Shown one piece after another: positions 14,910 to 23,289 of a stretch of DNA of 42,545 nucleotides. The position numbers and the translations under genes were made by a program. The number at the start of each line of letters is the position of its first letter. Positions within the stretch are counted from its first letter, which is position 1. Source of the stretch: Azospirillum oleiclasticum (GTDB lineage: Bacteria > Pseudomonadota > Alphaproteobacteria > Azospirillales > Azospirillaceae); the NCBI RefSeq assembly GCF_013423485.1, contig NZ_JABFFR010000062.1, positions 1 through 42,545 on the forward strand, given 5' to 3'. The notes below the pieces were generated by a model. It was given only the letters and a program-made list of their open reading frames with translations, had not been told where the DNA came from and ran no database searches.

Positions 14910-16211
14910 ATGGGCCCGACGTCCATGCAAACGCCGGCGATCTCCCCACGCGACGTCACCGTCGTCGTCCAGGGCCCCTGGCACCCCGACCAGACCCCGC
15001 AGGTGCTGGACAGCGTCGCCCGCGTGCTGCCGGGGGCGGAGGTCGTGCTGTCCGTGTGGAAGGCCGGGCCGGACTTCGCCGCCCATGCCGTCCGGGTGGA
15101 CACGGTGCTGCTCAACGAGGATCCCGGTGCCGTCGATATCGCCGGGGTGCTCAGCCCCGAGGTGGAACGGCGCACCAACATCACCAACACCAACCTGAAC
15201 CGCCAGATCGTCTCCACCCGCAACGGGCTGGCGCTGGCGGGTCGGCCCTACGCGCTGAAGCTGCGCACCGACATGGTGCTGGAGCACGCCGGTTTCCTCG
15301 ATCACGCCGCCCGCTGGCGGGGCATCCCCGGCCCGCTGCGCGCGCTGGAGGAGCGGGTGGTGACCACCAGCGCCCGCAGCCCGCGCCGCTCCTACTGCTT
15401 CTTCGTGCAGGATTTCTGCTCCTTCGGGCTGGTCGGGGACATGCGACGGCTGTGGGACATCCCGCTGGTGCCGCCGCGCGACGCGCTTCTGGCGCTGCCG
15501 CAGGCGGAGCGCGACGCCCGCGTGCTGGTGCCCGAGCAGCACATCCTGCTGTCGGCGCTCCGCCGCCGATTCGCGATGCCGATGGCGGGCGCGCTCGACA
15601 GCTCCCCGGATCTCATCGAGGCGAGCGAGCGGGCGATCGCCGGCAACCTCGTCTGCCTGGACGTGCGCCGCTTCGGGGTGCGCTCGCTGAAGCCGGCGCT
15701 CTCCTGGGTCAACGAGCCGGGCGACATCCGCTTCACCTGGCTGTGGATCCTGAAGGCCAGCCACGCGGAGTTCCTGTCCTGGTGCCGGCGCCACTGCGAC
15801 CACGACTTCACGCCGCTGGTCGCGGCGATGGGGGCGGAGTACGAGGCGGAGCTGGCCGACGTGCCGCTGAAGGACCGGCTGATCGTCGGCGACAAGGCGC
15901 TCGCCTCCGGCCCCCTCCAGGAGGAGGCGGAGCGCGTCCACCGTGCAGGGCGGATCGTCCAGGCCCGCAACGCCTACGTCACCCTGATGCGGGCGGGGGT
16001 GCGCAACGCGCGGCTCCTCCACCATCTGGGGGTGGCGCAGATCCAGACCGGCGACACGGCGGGCGGCGTCGCCAGCCTGGAGGAGGCGCACCGGCTGGAT
16101 CCCGGTTTCCTGCCCACCTGCGACAGCCTGGCGAACCACTTCCGGAACGCCGGCGACGCGCAGCGCGCCGCCCGCTGGGCGGCCGAAGCGGCGCGCATCC
16201 GGGAAGCCTGA
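14910..16211 (+). CDS. WavE-family LPS biosynthesis protein with C-terminal TPRs
   Basis: Residues about 15-250 resemble WavE (PF07507), named for a Vibrio cholerae LPS-core gene. The marks are VTVVVQGPWHPDQTPQVLDS, PGAEVVLSVWKAGPD, LNRQIVSTRNGLALAG and YALKLRTDMVLEH near residue 116, where RTD is the likely nucleotide-sugar/metal site. Residues about 340-433 form two or three TPR-like helical pairs (RAGRIVQARNAYVTLMRAGV, RLDPGFLPTCDSLANHFRNA). So this is another transferase joined to a TPR module, but with the TPRs at the C-terminus, the reverse of the other fusions here. Start: ATG 14910, with 14925 also possible. It follows the methyltransferase by 4 nt and converges on the next gene. Confidence 0.75.
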   Translation: MGPTSMQTPAISPRDVTVVVQGPWHPDQTPQVLDSVARVLPGAEVVLSVWKAGPDFAAHAVRVDTVLLNEDPGAVDIAGVLSPEVERRTNITNTNLNRQIVSTRNGLALAGRPYALKLRTDMVLEHAGFLDHAARWRGIPGPLRALEERVVTTSARSPRRSYCFFVQDFCSFGLVGDMRRLWDIPLVPPRDALLALPQAERDARVLVPEQHILLSALRRRFAMPMAGALDSSPDLIEASERAIAGNLVCLDVRRFGVRSLKPALSWVNEPGDIRFTWLWILKASHAEFLSWCRRHCDHDFTPLVAAMGAEYEAELADVPLKDRLIVGDKALASGPLQEEAERVHRAGRIVQARNAYVTLMRAGVRNARLLHHLGVAQIQTGDTAGGVASLEEAHRLDPGFLPTCDSLANHFRNAGDAQRAARWAAEAARIREA

Positions 16212-16214
16212 GCT

Positions 16215-16230
16215 GGCGGCTTCAGCCGCC
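16215..16230. terminator. Hairpin at a convergent gene junction
   Basis: GGCGGC-TTCA-GCCGCC (16215-16230) is a perfect 6-bp stem lying 4 bp after the WavE-like stop and covering the stop codon of the minus-strand methyltransferase. There is no T-run, but position and symmetry suit a bidirectional terminator. Confidence 0.4.
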
Positions 16231-16941
16231 CATCGCCAGGATGCGCACGGCGGCCTGCTGGCCGGCATAGCCCAGATACTCGTAGCGCACCCCGTAGGTC
16301 GCGACGAACTCCTGGAACGCCTTCCACTCGTTCATCCGCCAGAACGGGTAGTTGAAGTACTCGTCGAAATTGATGACCGTCCCCGGTACGAAACGCGACC
16401 GGCACAGCTCCAGCACCGTGCGGGTCGAGGCGTAGGTGTCGGAGTCGATGTTGATGAAGGCGACCGGGCCGGGATTGCGTTCCAGGAAGCCGGGCAGGGT
16501 CTCGTTGAACCATCCCTTGACCAGGGTGACGTTGGCCTCCACCGACGGCATGACGCCGCCCAGCGACAGCCCGCCCTTGGCCAGGTCGGTGCCGTGGAAG
16601 TCCTCGTCGATTCCTTCGAAGCTGTCGAATCCGTAGACCGGACGCCCCGGCAGCCGGCGGGCGATGTGGTTGATCGACTGTCCCCGGTAGACGCCGAACT
16701 CCAGCACCAGCCCGGTGGTCGGGATCCGCTTCAGGCAATGGTCGAACAACGGCCACTTGTCGGGGAAGCGCAAGGTACCGGGCAGCCGCTCGTAGATGTA
16801 GTCGGCGGTCTCGATCGCGGCGCGGCGGTGCAACTCGATGTCGAGCATGTCGTTGCAGAAGAAACGCTGCCGCACCTCCGGATGGCGCCAGAAGGCGTAA
16901 AGGCCTTTGATGATCGCGTTGTGCAGGTCGTTGGCATCCAT
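16222..16941 (-). CDS. SAM-dependent methyltransferase, TylF-like
   Basis: The 239-aa product has a SAM-binding loop LVLEFGVYRGQSINHIARRL near residue 78, a PVYGFDSFEGIDEDFHGTDL motif II region, then FINIDSDTYASTRTVLEL and INFDEYFNYPFW. The acidic residues are placed as in the metal-dependent TylF-type O-methyltransferases. The first 65 residues (HNAIIKGLYAFWRHPEVRQR) are a helical cap. It would methylate a small sugar or glycan hydroxyl in the cytoplasm. It is the last of a run of minus-strand genes that starts with the RTX-like protein at 23051, but a 137-bp gap separates it from the GT4 gene, so it may have its own promoter. Confidence 0.8.
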   Translation of the reverse strand: MDANDLHNAIIKGLYAFWRHPEVRQRFFCNDMLDIELHRRAAIETADYIYERLPGTLRFPDKWPLFDHCLKRIPTTGLVLEFGVYRGQSINHIARRLPGRPVYGFDSFEGIDEDFHGTDLAKGGLSLGGVMPSVEANVTLVKGWFNETLPGFLERNPGPVAFINIDSDTYASTRTVLELCRSRFVPGTVINFDEYFNYPFWRMNEWKAFQEFVATYGVRYEYLGYAGQQAAVRILAMGG

Positions 16942-17078
16942 CGACGATGTCCTTCAAAAGGGATGGTAGGGGGGGGTGGTGTCGACCGGGGGCTCCCGCA
17001 GTCACGGATTGGTCCAGGTCTGGATGCCGTGGACGCTGCCCATATCCCTTCCCTTCACCGCGGCGGAAGCGGGATCGA

Positions 17079-18248
17079 TCACGACACCGCGGCGACGAAA
17101 GCTTCCGCGAAGGCGCGCCAGGTGCGCTCGCCGCGGATGAAGTCGATGGCGCGGCGCGCCCGCGCCTCGGCCGCCGCGCGGTCGGCGTGGAGCTGCTCCA
17201 GCCGCTCCACCAGCTCGTCCACCGAGGATTCGCCCCAGCCGACCCGGCTGCCGTCGCGGTCGGGCACCGGGTCCTGGCGGTCGAGCGTCAGGCACACCCC
17301 GTCGCGGATCAGGTCCATGTGACCGGTGTTGGCCGACAGCACCACCGGCACGCCGCAGGCCATCGCCTCCATCGCCACCAGGTTGGTCGCCCCCTCGCAG
17401 CGGTTGGGGAACAGGGCGGCGTGGCAGTCGGCCATCACCCCGGCGATCTGCGGCCGGGTCAGGAAGCCCAGATCCAGGAAGGCCTCGGCCGGCAGCCCGT
17501 TGGCCACCGCCCAGTCGCGGATGCGCAGGCGGCCGTCCTTGCCCACCTCCGGCCGCACCGGGGTGTGCGGCGACTCGGCGATGGAGGCGGCGGTGTGGGG
17601 CCAGGGGTTGTGCCAGGCGGTGACCAGCAGCGCCTCCGGATGGCGCGCGTGGAAGCGGCGGAAGGCGGCCAGCACGAGGTCCTGCGCCTTGCGGAACTCC
17701 ATCTTGCCGCCGGAGAACACGACGAAGCGGTCGCCGAAGCGGCGCTGCGGCTCCAGCGGTCCCATCTCGCTGGGGTCGACGCCCTGCAGCGCCACGCCGA
17801 CGTTGGTGAAGCCGCGCTCCTCCAGCAGGCGCCGGTTGTAGGCGGAATGCACGATCAGCCGGTCGTAGCTGCCGGCCCGCGCGAGAATGGCCGCGTCGAA
17901 GCGGGTGTCCTCGAAGGCGATGACGCCGATATTGCGGTCGCCGCGGTAGGTCTCCGACGGCGGTCCGGGCAGGAAGCCGTTGCCCAGCGCGTGCAGCACG
18001 GTGAAGCCTTCCAGGTGCAGCACCTTGCCGGGGTTGCGGGCGGCGATGGCCTCGACCCGCGCGAAGCCGTCCTCCAGCCCGCGCAGCGCCGCCTGGTTCT
18101 GCGGGCGCAGCGAGGACAGCCCCGGCTTGACCAGCAGCAGCGGCGGCGTGCCGCGATCAACCAGATACAGGCAGGTGTGGACCCCCACCAGCCCCCAGCC
18201 ATGAACCTCGCTGAGCTGCCACGTCAGGGCCAGTCTGTCATCCGCCAC
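17079..18248 (-). CDS. GT4-type glycosyltransferase
   Basis: The 389-aa protein has a GT-B layout. The C-terminal donor half carries DRFVVFSGGKMEFRKAQDLV (FSGG..E.RKAQD, where GT4 enzymes have G-x-x-x-x-x-KG) and ATNLVAMEAMACGVPVVLSA near residue 288, where the E-x-x-x-x-x-x-E pair of retaining GT4 enzymes sits. The N-terminal acceptor half begins LALTWQLSEVHGWGLVGVHT. GTG at 18248 was taken as start because AGCGAGGTG sits 4-12 nt upstream; the extra 25 codons above it look non-coding. A clear paralogue is at 40899-42089. It lies downstream of the TPR-GT41 gene (161-bp gap) on the same strand. Sugar specificity is unknown. Confidence 0.85.
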   Translation of the reverse strand: MADDRLALTWQLSEVHGWGLVGVHTCLYLVDRGTPPLLLVKPGLSSLRPQNQAALRGLEDGFARVEAIAARNPGKVLHLEGFTVLHALGNGFLPGPPSETYRGDRNIGVIAFEDTRFDAAILARAGSYDRLIVHSAYNRRLLEERGFTNVGVALQGVDPSEMGPLEPQRRFGDRFVVFSGGKMEFRKAQDLVLAAFRRFHARHPEALLVTAWHNPWPHTAASIAESPHTPVRPEVGKDGRLRIRDWAVANGLPAEAFLDLGFLTRPQIAGVMADCHAALFPNRCEGATNLVAMEAMACGVPVVLSANTGHMDLIRDGVCLTLDRQDPVPDRDGSRVGWGESSVDELVERLEQLHADRAAAEARARRAIDFIRGERTWRAFAEAFVAAVS

Positions 18249-18409
18249 GGCACCACCTCGCTGCGCCGCGCCCGGGTGTACCACCCCCGCGGCTTTCGCG
18301 CGGCACCCTATCGGGCTTGCCAACGGCGTTCAACCGCCATGCGGTGCCCCCCGCGCCGGCCCCGCCGTTGCCACATCCGCATCCCGGCCTCCGTCCCGAC
18401 GCCCCCGCT

Positions 18410-20377
18410 TCATCCCCCCCGCCCCAGCCGGTCGCGCCACATGGCGCGGTAGGCGGCCTCCATCCGGCGGGCGAAGCCGGTGTAGTCGGTGAGCGGCGAG
18501 GCGGCCAGCCGCGCCCGCATGCCGCGCCTGAGACCGGCCAGCCGCGCCGGGTCGCCGGCCAGCGCCGCCGCCGTCTCCACATAGCCGGCCTCGTCGGTGG
18601 CGATCAGCCCGGGCAGGCCGCACTGGGTGAGCAGGCTGGCGCCGACGCGGGCGACGTGCCCGACCCCGGCCAGCGTCACCACCGGCACCCCCATCCACAG
18701 CGCCTCGCAGGTGGTGGTGGTGCCGTTGTAGGGGAAGGGGTCGAGCCCGATGTCGATGCGGTCGTAGGCGCGCAGGTGATTGGCCACCGGGTCGATGCGG
18801 GCCAGCAGCTCCAGCCGGTCGGGACCGATGCCGTGGGCGGCGAAGCGCGCCGCCAGCCGGTCGCGGGTGAAGGTGTCGCCGAGCTGCCGGCTCTTCAGCA
18901 GCAGCCGCGCGCCCGGCACCCGGTGCAGGATGGCGGCCCACACCCGCACCACCTCCGGCGTCACCTTGGAGGTGTTGTTGAAGGAACCGAAGGTGACGTG
19001 CCCCGCCGCCGCCGAGGGCGGCGTCTCCAGCGCCTCGGCGGCGATCACCGGCTGGAAGGCCAGGAAGCCCTGCGGCAACCGCACCAGCCGCTCCGTGTAC
19101 CAGCGGTCGTGGGCGCCGGGCGGGTCGGCCACCGCGTCGGTCAGACGGAAATCCACCGCCCGCATGCCGGTGCTGTTGGGATAGCCGAGCCAGGTCGCCT
19201 GCACCGGCGCCGGCCGCCGCGCCAGCACCAGCAGCCGGCCGTCGCAGGTGTGGCCGGCGAGGTCGACCAGGATGTCGATGCGGTCCCGCGCGATCAGCGC
19301 CGCCACCGCCGCGTCCTCCATCCCGGCGACGTCGCGCCAGTGGTCGGCGAGCTCCTGGAAGCGGCGGGTGGTGACGTCGCGCCGGCGCGAGCTGTGGTAG
19401 CAGAACACCTCGACCGCGGCGCGGTCGTGGGCGCGGATCAGCGGTTCGCTGAAATAGGCGCAGGAATGGGTGCAGAAATCGGGCGACAGGTAGCCGACGC
19501 GCAGCCGGCGGTCGGGATCGGGGTCCTGCGGGACGGCCGGGGTGATAGGCGGCAGCGGGTCGGCGTGCCGCTCCCCCCAATGGCGGTGCGTGCGCGCGAT
19601 CAGGTCGGGCGGCAGGTTCGGCATGTAGTTGAGGGCGAACAGCAGGTTGGAGTGCATCGGCACCTCCGCCGGGTGCTGCTCCACCCCCTTCTGCAGGACC
19701 ACGATGGCCTCGTCGAGCCGCCCCTGCTCCTTCAGCGCCTCGCCCAGGTTGTTGTAGGGGGCGGCGAGGTCGGGGCGGCGCTTCAACGCCGCCATGAACA
19801 ACTCGATGGCAGTGCCCAGCTCCGCCCGCTCCTTGTGCAGGTCGCCCTTGTTGGCCAACGCCTCCGCCATGTCCGGGCGGATCAGGAGCGCGCGGGCGTA
19901 GGCGGCCATCGCCTCGTCGCGCCGGCCCAGCGCGCGCAGCACGTTGCCCAGGTTGAACAGCGCGTCCGGATAGTCCGGCCGCAGCGCCAGCGCCCGGCGC
20001 AGGGTGTCCGCCGCCTCGGCGTCGCGGCCAAGCTCGGCGTACAGGCAGCCGAGGTTGCTGCGCAGATGGGTCGCCTCCGGATCGGCGGCGATCCCCTGCC
20101 GGTAGAGCGCCTCCGATTCCGCGTGGCGGCGGGTCGCCTTCAGCAGGATGGCCAGGTTGTTGAGCGCGTGCGGGTGGCCCGCCACCGTGCCCAGCACGGT
20201 GCGGTAGCCGGCCTCCGCCGCGTCCAGCCGCCCCTCCCGGTGCGCCGCGAAGGCCGCCTGGAAGGCGGTGTCCGCGTGACCGGGGGCCGGAGCGGGAACG
20301 GATGCGGCCGGCACCGGGGCGGCCGGCACCGGGGCGGGGCGCGCCTTGCGGACGGGGCGGTGCTTCTGCTTCTTCAT
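18410..20377 (-). CDS. TPR-GT41 protein (O-GlcNAc transferase / SPINDLY-like)
   Basis: This 655-aa protein starts MKKQKHRPVRKARP (ATG 20377, AAGGG upstream), followed by an Ala/Pro linker, about six TPRs (residues 45-270) and a GT41 domain. Diagnostic stretches are RVGYLSPDFCTHSCAYF near residue 292, VTFGSFNNTSKVTPEVVRVW near 465, and GLDPFPYNGTTTTCEALWMG near 545. GT41 enzymes put GlcNAc, glucose or fucose on Ser/Thr of proteins, with the TPRs selecting the protein acceptor. This is the strongest protein-glycosylation enzyme in the window. It sits two genes after the Thr-rich RTX-like protein on the same strand, which makes that protein an attractive but unproven substrate. Confidence 0.9.
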   Translation of the reverse strand: MKKQKHRPVRKARPAPVPAAPVPAASVPAPAPGHADTAFQAAFAAHREGRLDAAEAGYRTVLGTVAGHPHALNNLAILLKATRRHAESEALYRQGIAADPEATHLRSNLGCLYAELGRDAEAADTLRRALALRPDYPDALFNLGNVLRALGRRDEAMAAYARALLIRPDMAEALANKGDLHKERAELGTAIELFMAALKRRPDLAAPYNNLGEALKEQGRLDEAIVVLQKGVEQHPAEVPMHSNLLFALNYMPNLPPDLIARTHRHWGERHADPLPPITPAVPQDPDPDRRLRVGYLSPDFCTHSCAYFSEPLIRAHDRAAVEVFCYHSSRRRDVTTRRFQELADHWRDVAGMEDAAVAALIARDRIDILVDLAGHTCDGRLLVLARRPAPVQATWLGYPNSTGMRAVDFRLTDAVADPPGAHDRWYTERLVRLPQGFLAFQPVIAAEALETPPSAAAGHVTFGSFNNTSKVTPEVVRVWAAILHRVPGARLLLKSRQLGDTFTRDRLAARFAAHGIGPDRLELLARIDPVANHLRAYDRIDIGLDPFPYNGTTTTCEALWMGVPVVTLAGVGHVARVGASLLTQCGLPGLIATDEAGYVETAAALAGDPARLAGLRRGMRARLAASPLTDYTGFARRMEAAYRAMWRDRLGRGG

Positions 20378-20486
20378 GGACGGACCCTTCCCGGCCGCGG
20401 CGGACGAAGCCCGGCCAAGGCGGGTCGATAGCAACCGCCGGGAGCGGCTGGCAAGCGCCAAGCGCGGGGCCGGCGCCCGCGCCGGC

Positions 20487-21143
20487 TCACCCCGCCATCT
20501 CGAAGCGCCGCCCGTGCAGGGTCAGGTGCAGGCGGGCGTCGGGTGCGGCGCGGATGGCGCGCGCCCGGCGCTCCAGCTCCGCCGCATCGATGTCCGGCGG
20601 CAGGGCGCACAGCGCCTCCAGCGCCCGCTGCGAGCAGCGCCGCGGCCCCCAGGACAGGGCCACGGGGTTCAGCGGTTCCGGCCGGGCGAGCGCCGGGGCC
20701 AGCGCCAGGAACAGCCGCACCGCCGCCCGGTAGGTGCGCTCCGCCAGCCAGCCATGGTCGGCACCGGCCGGCACCGCGAACTCCACCGCGCCGACGATGG
20801 GGCCGGAATCGACCCGCTCCACCATCACATGGGCGGTGGCGCCGAAACGCTCCGCGCCGTCGTAGAGCGCGAAGGGGACGGGGTGGCGGCCGGGATAGGC
20901 GGGGGACGCCGGGTGGACGTTGTAGGCGGGCGCCCCCAGCCGCTCCAGAACAGCCACCGGCACCACGCTGCCGGTGCAGAAGGCGATCAGCCGGGTGCCG
21001 GGCGCGGCGGTCGCGGCGTGCGCGGCCAGCGCCGCCGCGTCTGGCACCGCGGCGACCGTCAGGTCAGGGTTCTGGTGGGCCAGCACCTCCGACAGCCAGC
21101 GCACCTCGGCCGGGCCGCAGAGCAGGACGACGGGAAACGGCAC
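20487..21143 (-). CDS. Formyltransferase-family protein (sugar N-formyltransferase-like)
   Basis: The 218-aa product shows the folate-dependent formyltransferase core: YNVHPASPAYPGRHPVPFAL near residue 75 (the N-x-H-P motif, with the H-P-S/P-Y-G-R pattern of sugar formyltransferases), then FGATAHVMVERVDSGPIVGA with the catalytic Asp in the D-S-G motif. It would transfer formyl from N10-formyl-THF to an amino sugar. It is shorter than methionyl-tRNA formyltransferase and lacks its C-terminal domain. Start: GTG at 21143, only 12 nt after the RTX-like stop with a G-rich ribosome site, so the two are co-translated. No aminotransferase that would make its amino-sugar substrate is in the window. 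Confidence 0.8.
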   Translation of the reverse strand: MPFPVVLLCGPAEVRWLSEVLAHQNPDLTVAAVPDAAALAAHAATAAPGTRLIAFCTGSVVPVAVLERLGAPAYNVHPASPAYPGRHPVPFALYDGAERFGATAHVMVERVDSGPIVGAVEFAVPAGADHGWLAERTYRAAVRLFLALAPALARPEPLNPVALSWGPRRCSQRALEALCALPPDIDAAELERRARAIRAAPDARLHLTLHGRRFEMAG

Positions 21144-21155
21144 CGCCCCCGCCCC

Positions 21156-23051
21156 TCAGCCGGTGCCCAGGTCGCCGGTGGCGATGGTGGCGCTGACGAA
21201 CAGGCCGAGCAGCCGGATCTCCGAGGCCGCCACCACGCCGTCGCCGTCGCCCTCCACCACCACATAGACCCCGGTGTGGGTGCCGTTGCCGGCGACCACC
21301 AGCACATCGGCGCCGGGGGTGGCGTTCGCCATGCGCCCGATCGCCGTGCGGATGTTGGCGAGGCCGCTGTCGGCCAGGGTGCTGATGGTGGTGCCCAGCA
21401 CCACCGCCTCGTCGGTCAGCAGATCGATGCCGTCTGTGGCACGGGTGGCGGTGGCGAGTGCGGCGTCGTTGTTGTCGTCGATCAGCCCGCGCAGGACCCC
21501 CGCCACCAGCAGCTGGTCGGTGCCGCTGCGGAAGTTCTGGATCTGGTCGTAGCCGGTCGATGCCCCCGCCGCCGCCCCGTCGTCGAGCCCGGCGAAGACC
21601 ACCCGGTCCAGGTCGCTGGCGGGAAAGGCGCCGGTCTGGAAGGTGACCACGTCGGCCCCGCCGTTGCCCTGGAAGCGGTTGCCGGGGCCGCTGGTGAAGG
21701 CGACCACGTCGATGCCGGCGCCACCCGCCAACGTGTCCACGGCCCCCGCCGACAGCGTGTTGTCGGTGTCGCCCAGCGTCACCACGTCGGTCCCGGTGCC
21801 GCCGGCCAGCGTCTCGATCCCGCGCAGCAGCAGCGTGACGCCGGCGTCCGCCAGCGTCACCACGTCGGTGCCGGCCCCGCCCACCAGGATCTCGACGCCG
21901 GTGGAGACCGTCATGGTGGTGCCGGTGTCGCCGATGAACACCCAGTCCGTGCCCGCCCCGCCGGCCAGAGTCTCCAGCCCGCGCAGCAGGATGGTGCTGC
22001 CGGACGGCCCCAGCGTCACCCGGTCGGCCCCCGCCCCGCCGACCAGCATCTCCACCAGCCCGATGGTCACGGTGGTGCCGGTGTCGGCCAGGAAGATCAG
22101 GTCGGTGCCGGCGCCGCCGGTCAACGTCTCCAGCAGGGCCACGGTCATGGTGGTGCCGGTGTCGCCGACGGTGATGGCGTCGGTGCCGGCCCCGCCGGTC
22201 AGCGTCTCCAGACCGCGCAGCAGGATGGTGGACCCGGCCGGGTCGAGCGTGATCGCGTCGATGCCGCCGCCGCCCACCAGGATCTCCAGCGCCGAGACCG
22301 TCATGCTGGTGCCGGTGTCGCCGACGAGGACGAGGTCGCTGCCGGCCCCGCCGGTCAGCGTCTCCAGACCGCGCAGCAGGGTGGTGGTGCCGCCGGAACC
22401 CAGCGTGATCACGTCGGTGCCGGTGCCGCCGACCAGAATCTCGACGGCGGTGGAGACCGTCATGGTGGTGCCGGTGTCGCCGGTGAACACCACGTCCGAG
22501 CCGGCGCCACCGGCCAGCGTCTCCAGCCCGCGCACGGTGACGGTGCCGCCGGCCGACGCCAGGGTGACGAGGTCGGTGCCGACATCGCCCACCAGCATCT
22601 CGATCAGACCAACGGTCAGGGTGGCGCCGCCGGTGGCGAGCAGGATCAGGTCGGTGCCGGCCCCGCCGGTCAGGCTTTCCAGCAGGCTCACGGTCATGCT
22701 GGTGCCGGTGTCGCCGATGATGACGGCGTCGGTCCCGGCCCCGCCGGTCAGGCTCTCCAGCCCGCGCAGCAGGATGGTGGTGCCGGCGGAGCCGAGTGTG
22801 ATGACGTCGGTGCCGGTGCCGCCGACCAGGATCTCCACCGCCCGCTGCACCAGCATGGTGGTGCCGGTGCTGCCGATCAGCACGATGTCGGTGCCGGCGC
22901 CGCCGGTCAGCGTCTCCAGCCCGGACAGGGTGATCGTGCTGCCGCCGGACGAGAGGGTGATGACGTCGGTCCCGGCGTTGCCCACCAGCGTGTCGGTGGT
23001 CGACGACACCGTCATGGTGGTGCCGGTGCTGGCAAGAGTTACGAGCGCCAT
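21156..23051 (-). CDS. RTX-like repeat surface protein, probable type I secretion substrate
   Basis: The 631-aa protein has no Sec signal peptide (MALVTLASTGTTMTVSSTTD). Residues 22-440 are 16 units of 26-27 aa, each with one RTX-type nonapeptide (GGAGTDVIT, matching GGxGxDxUx) followed by a Thr-rich strand such as GDTGTTMTVS or GSAGTTILLRG. Canonical RTX proteins stack the nonapeptides directly, whereas here a beta strand of 17 residues separates them. The C-terminus (441-631) has STGYDQIQNFRSGTDQLLV, a D-x-I-x-x-F-x-x-G-x-D motif common near type I secretion signals, then ADVLVVAGNGTHTGVYVVVE and a short Asp/Gly region like bluetail-type surface proteins. It would be exported unfolded and fold with calcium outside. 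The many exposed Thr/Ser are candidate O-glycan sites. It heads a run with formyltransferase, GT41 and GT4 genes. Confidence 0.85.
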   Translation of the reverse strand: MALVTLASTGTTMTVSSTTDTLVGNAGTDVITLSSGGSTITLSGLETLTGGAGTDIVLIGSTGTTMLVQRAVEILVGGTGTDVITLGSAGTTILLRGLESLTGGAGTDAVIIGDTGTSMTVSLLESLTGGAGTDLILLATGGATLTVGLIEMLVGDVGTDLVTLASAGGTVTVRGLETLAGGAGSDVVFTGDTGTTMTVSTAVEILVGGTGTDVITLGSGGTTTLLRGLETLTGGAGSDLVLVGDTGTSMTVSALEILVGGGGIDAITLDPAGSTILLRGLETLTGGAGTDAITVGDTGTTMTVALLETLTGGAGTDLIFLADTGTTVTIGLVEMLVGGAGADRVTLGPSGSTILLRGLETLAGGAGTDWVFIGDTGTTMTVSTGVEILVGGAGTDVVTLADAGVTLLLRGIETLAGGTGTDVVTLGDTDNTLSAGAVDTLAGGAGIDVVAFTSGPGNRFQGNGGADVVTFQTGAFPASDLDRVVFAGLDDGAAAGASTGYDQIQNFRSGTDQLLVAGVLRGLIDDNNDAALATATRATDGIDLLTDEAVVLGTTISTLADSGLANIRTAIGRMANATPGADVLVVAGNGTHTGVYVVVEGDGDGVVAASEIRLLGLFVSATIATGDLGTG

Positions 23052-23289
23052 GCCCTGTCCCGCGACACCCGGTCTCGCTCCGTCCTGGAACCGTGCTTCA
23101 CGCCGTCTTCGTCCGCGGCCGCGGGCGGGCCGGTGTTCCGCAACCGCCATCGCACCCTACATGGGGGCCGGGAGAGCCGACAATCGATTTTCCGGCGCCG
23201 CGGCCTGCGCCCTTTTTTCTTATTCCCATGAATCCTTCGGGGCAGATATACCCGTCGCGTCCTTCCCCATCGGAGACCGGCCGGCCCGC
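23052..23289. promoter_or_regulatory. Divergent intergenic region with a terminator-like hairpin
   Basis: The 238 bp between the RTX-like gene (minus) and the TPR-GT17 gene (plus) must hold both promoters. On the plus strand GGCGC (23194-23198) pairs with GCGCC (23207-23211), followed by TTTTTT (23213-23218). This looks like an intrinsic terminator or attenuator 72 bp before the GT17 start. The flanking CAATCGATTTT and GGCAGATATACCC patches are unusually AT-rich for the window and are the likeliest promoter sites. Confidence 0.4.

Noticed and set aside
21750..23040. Regularly spaced repeats of about 78 bp resembling an array
   Set aside because: They are in-frame protein repeats of the RTX-like gene with period 26-27 codons, not CRISPR repeats; there are no unique spacers.
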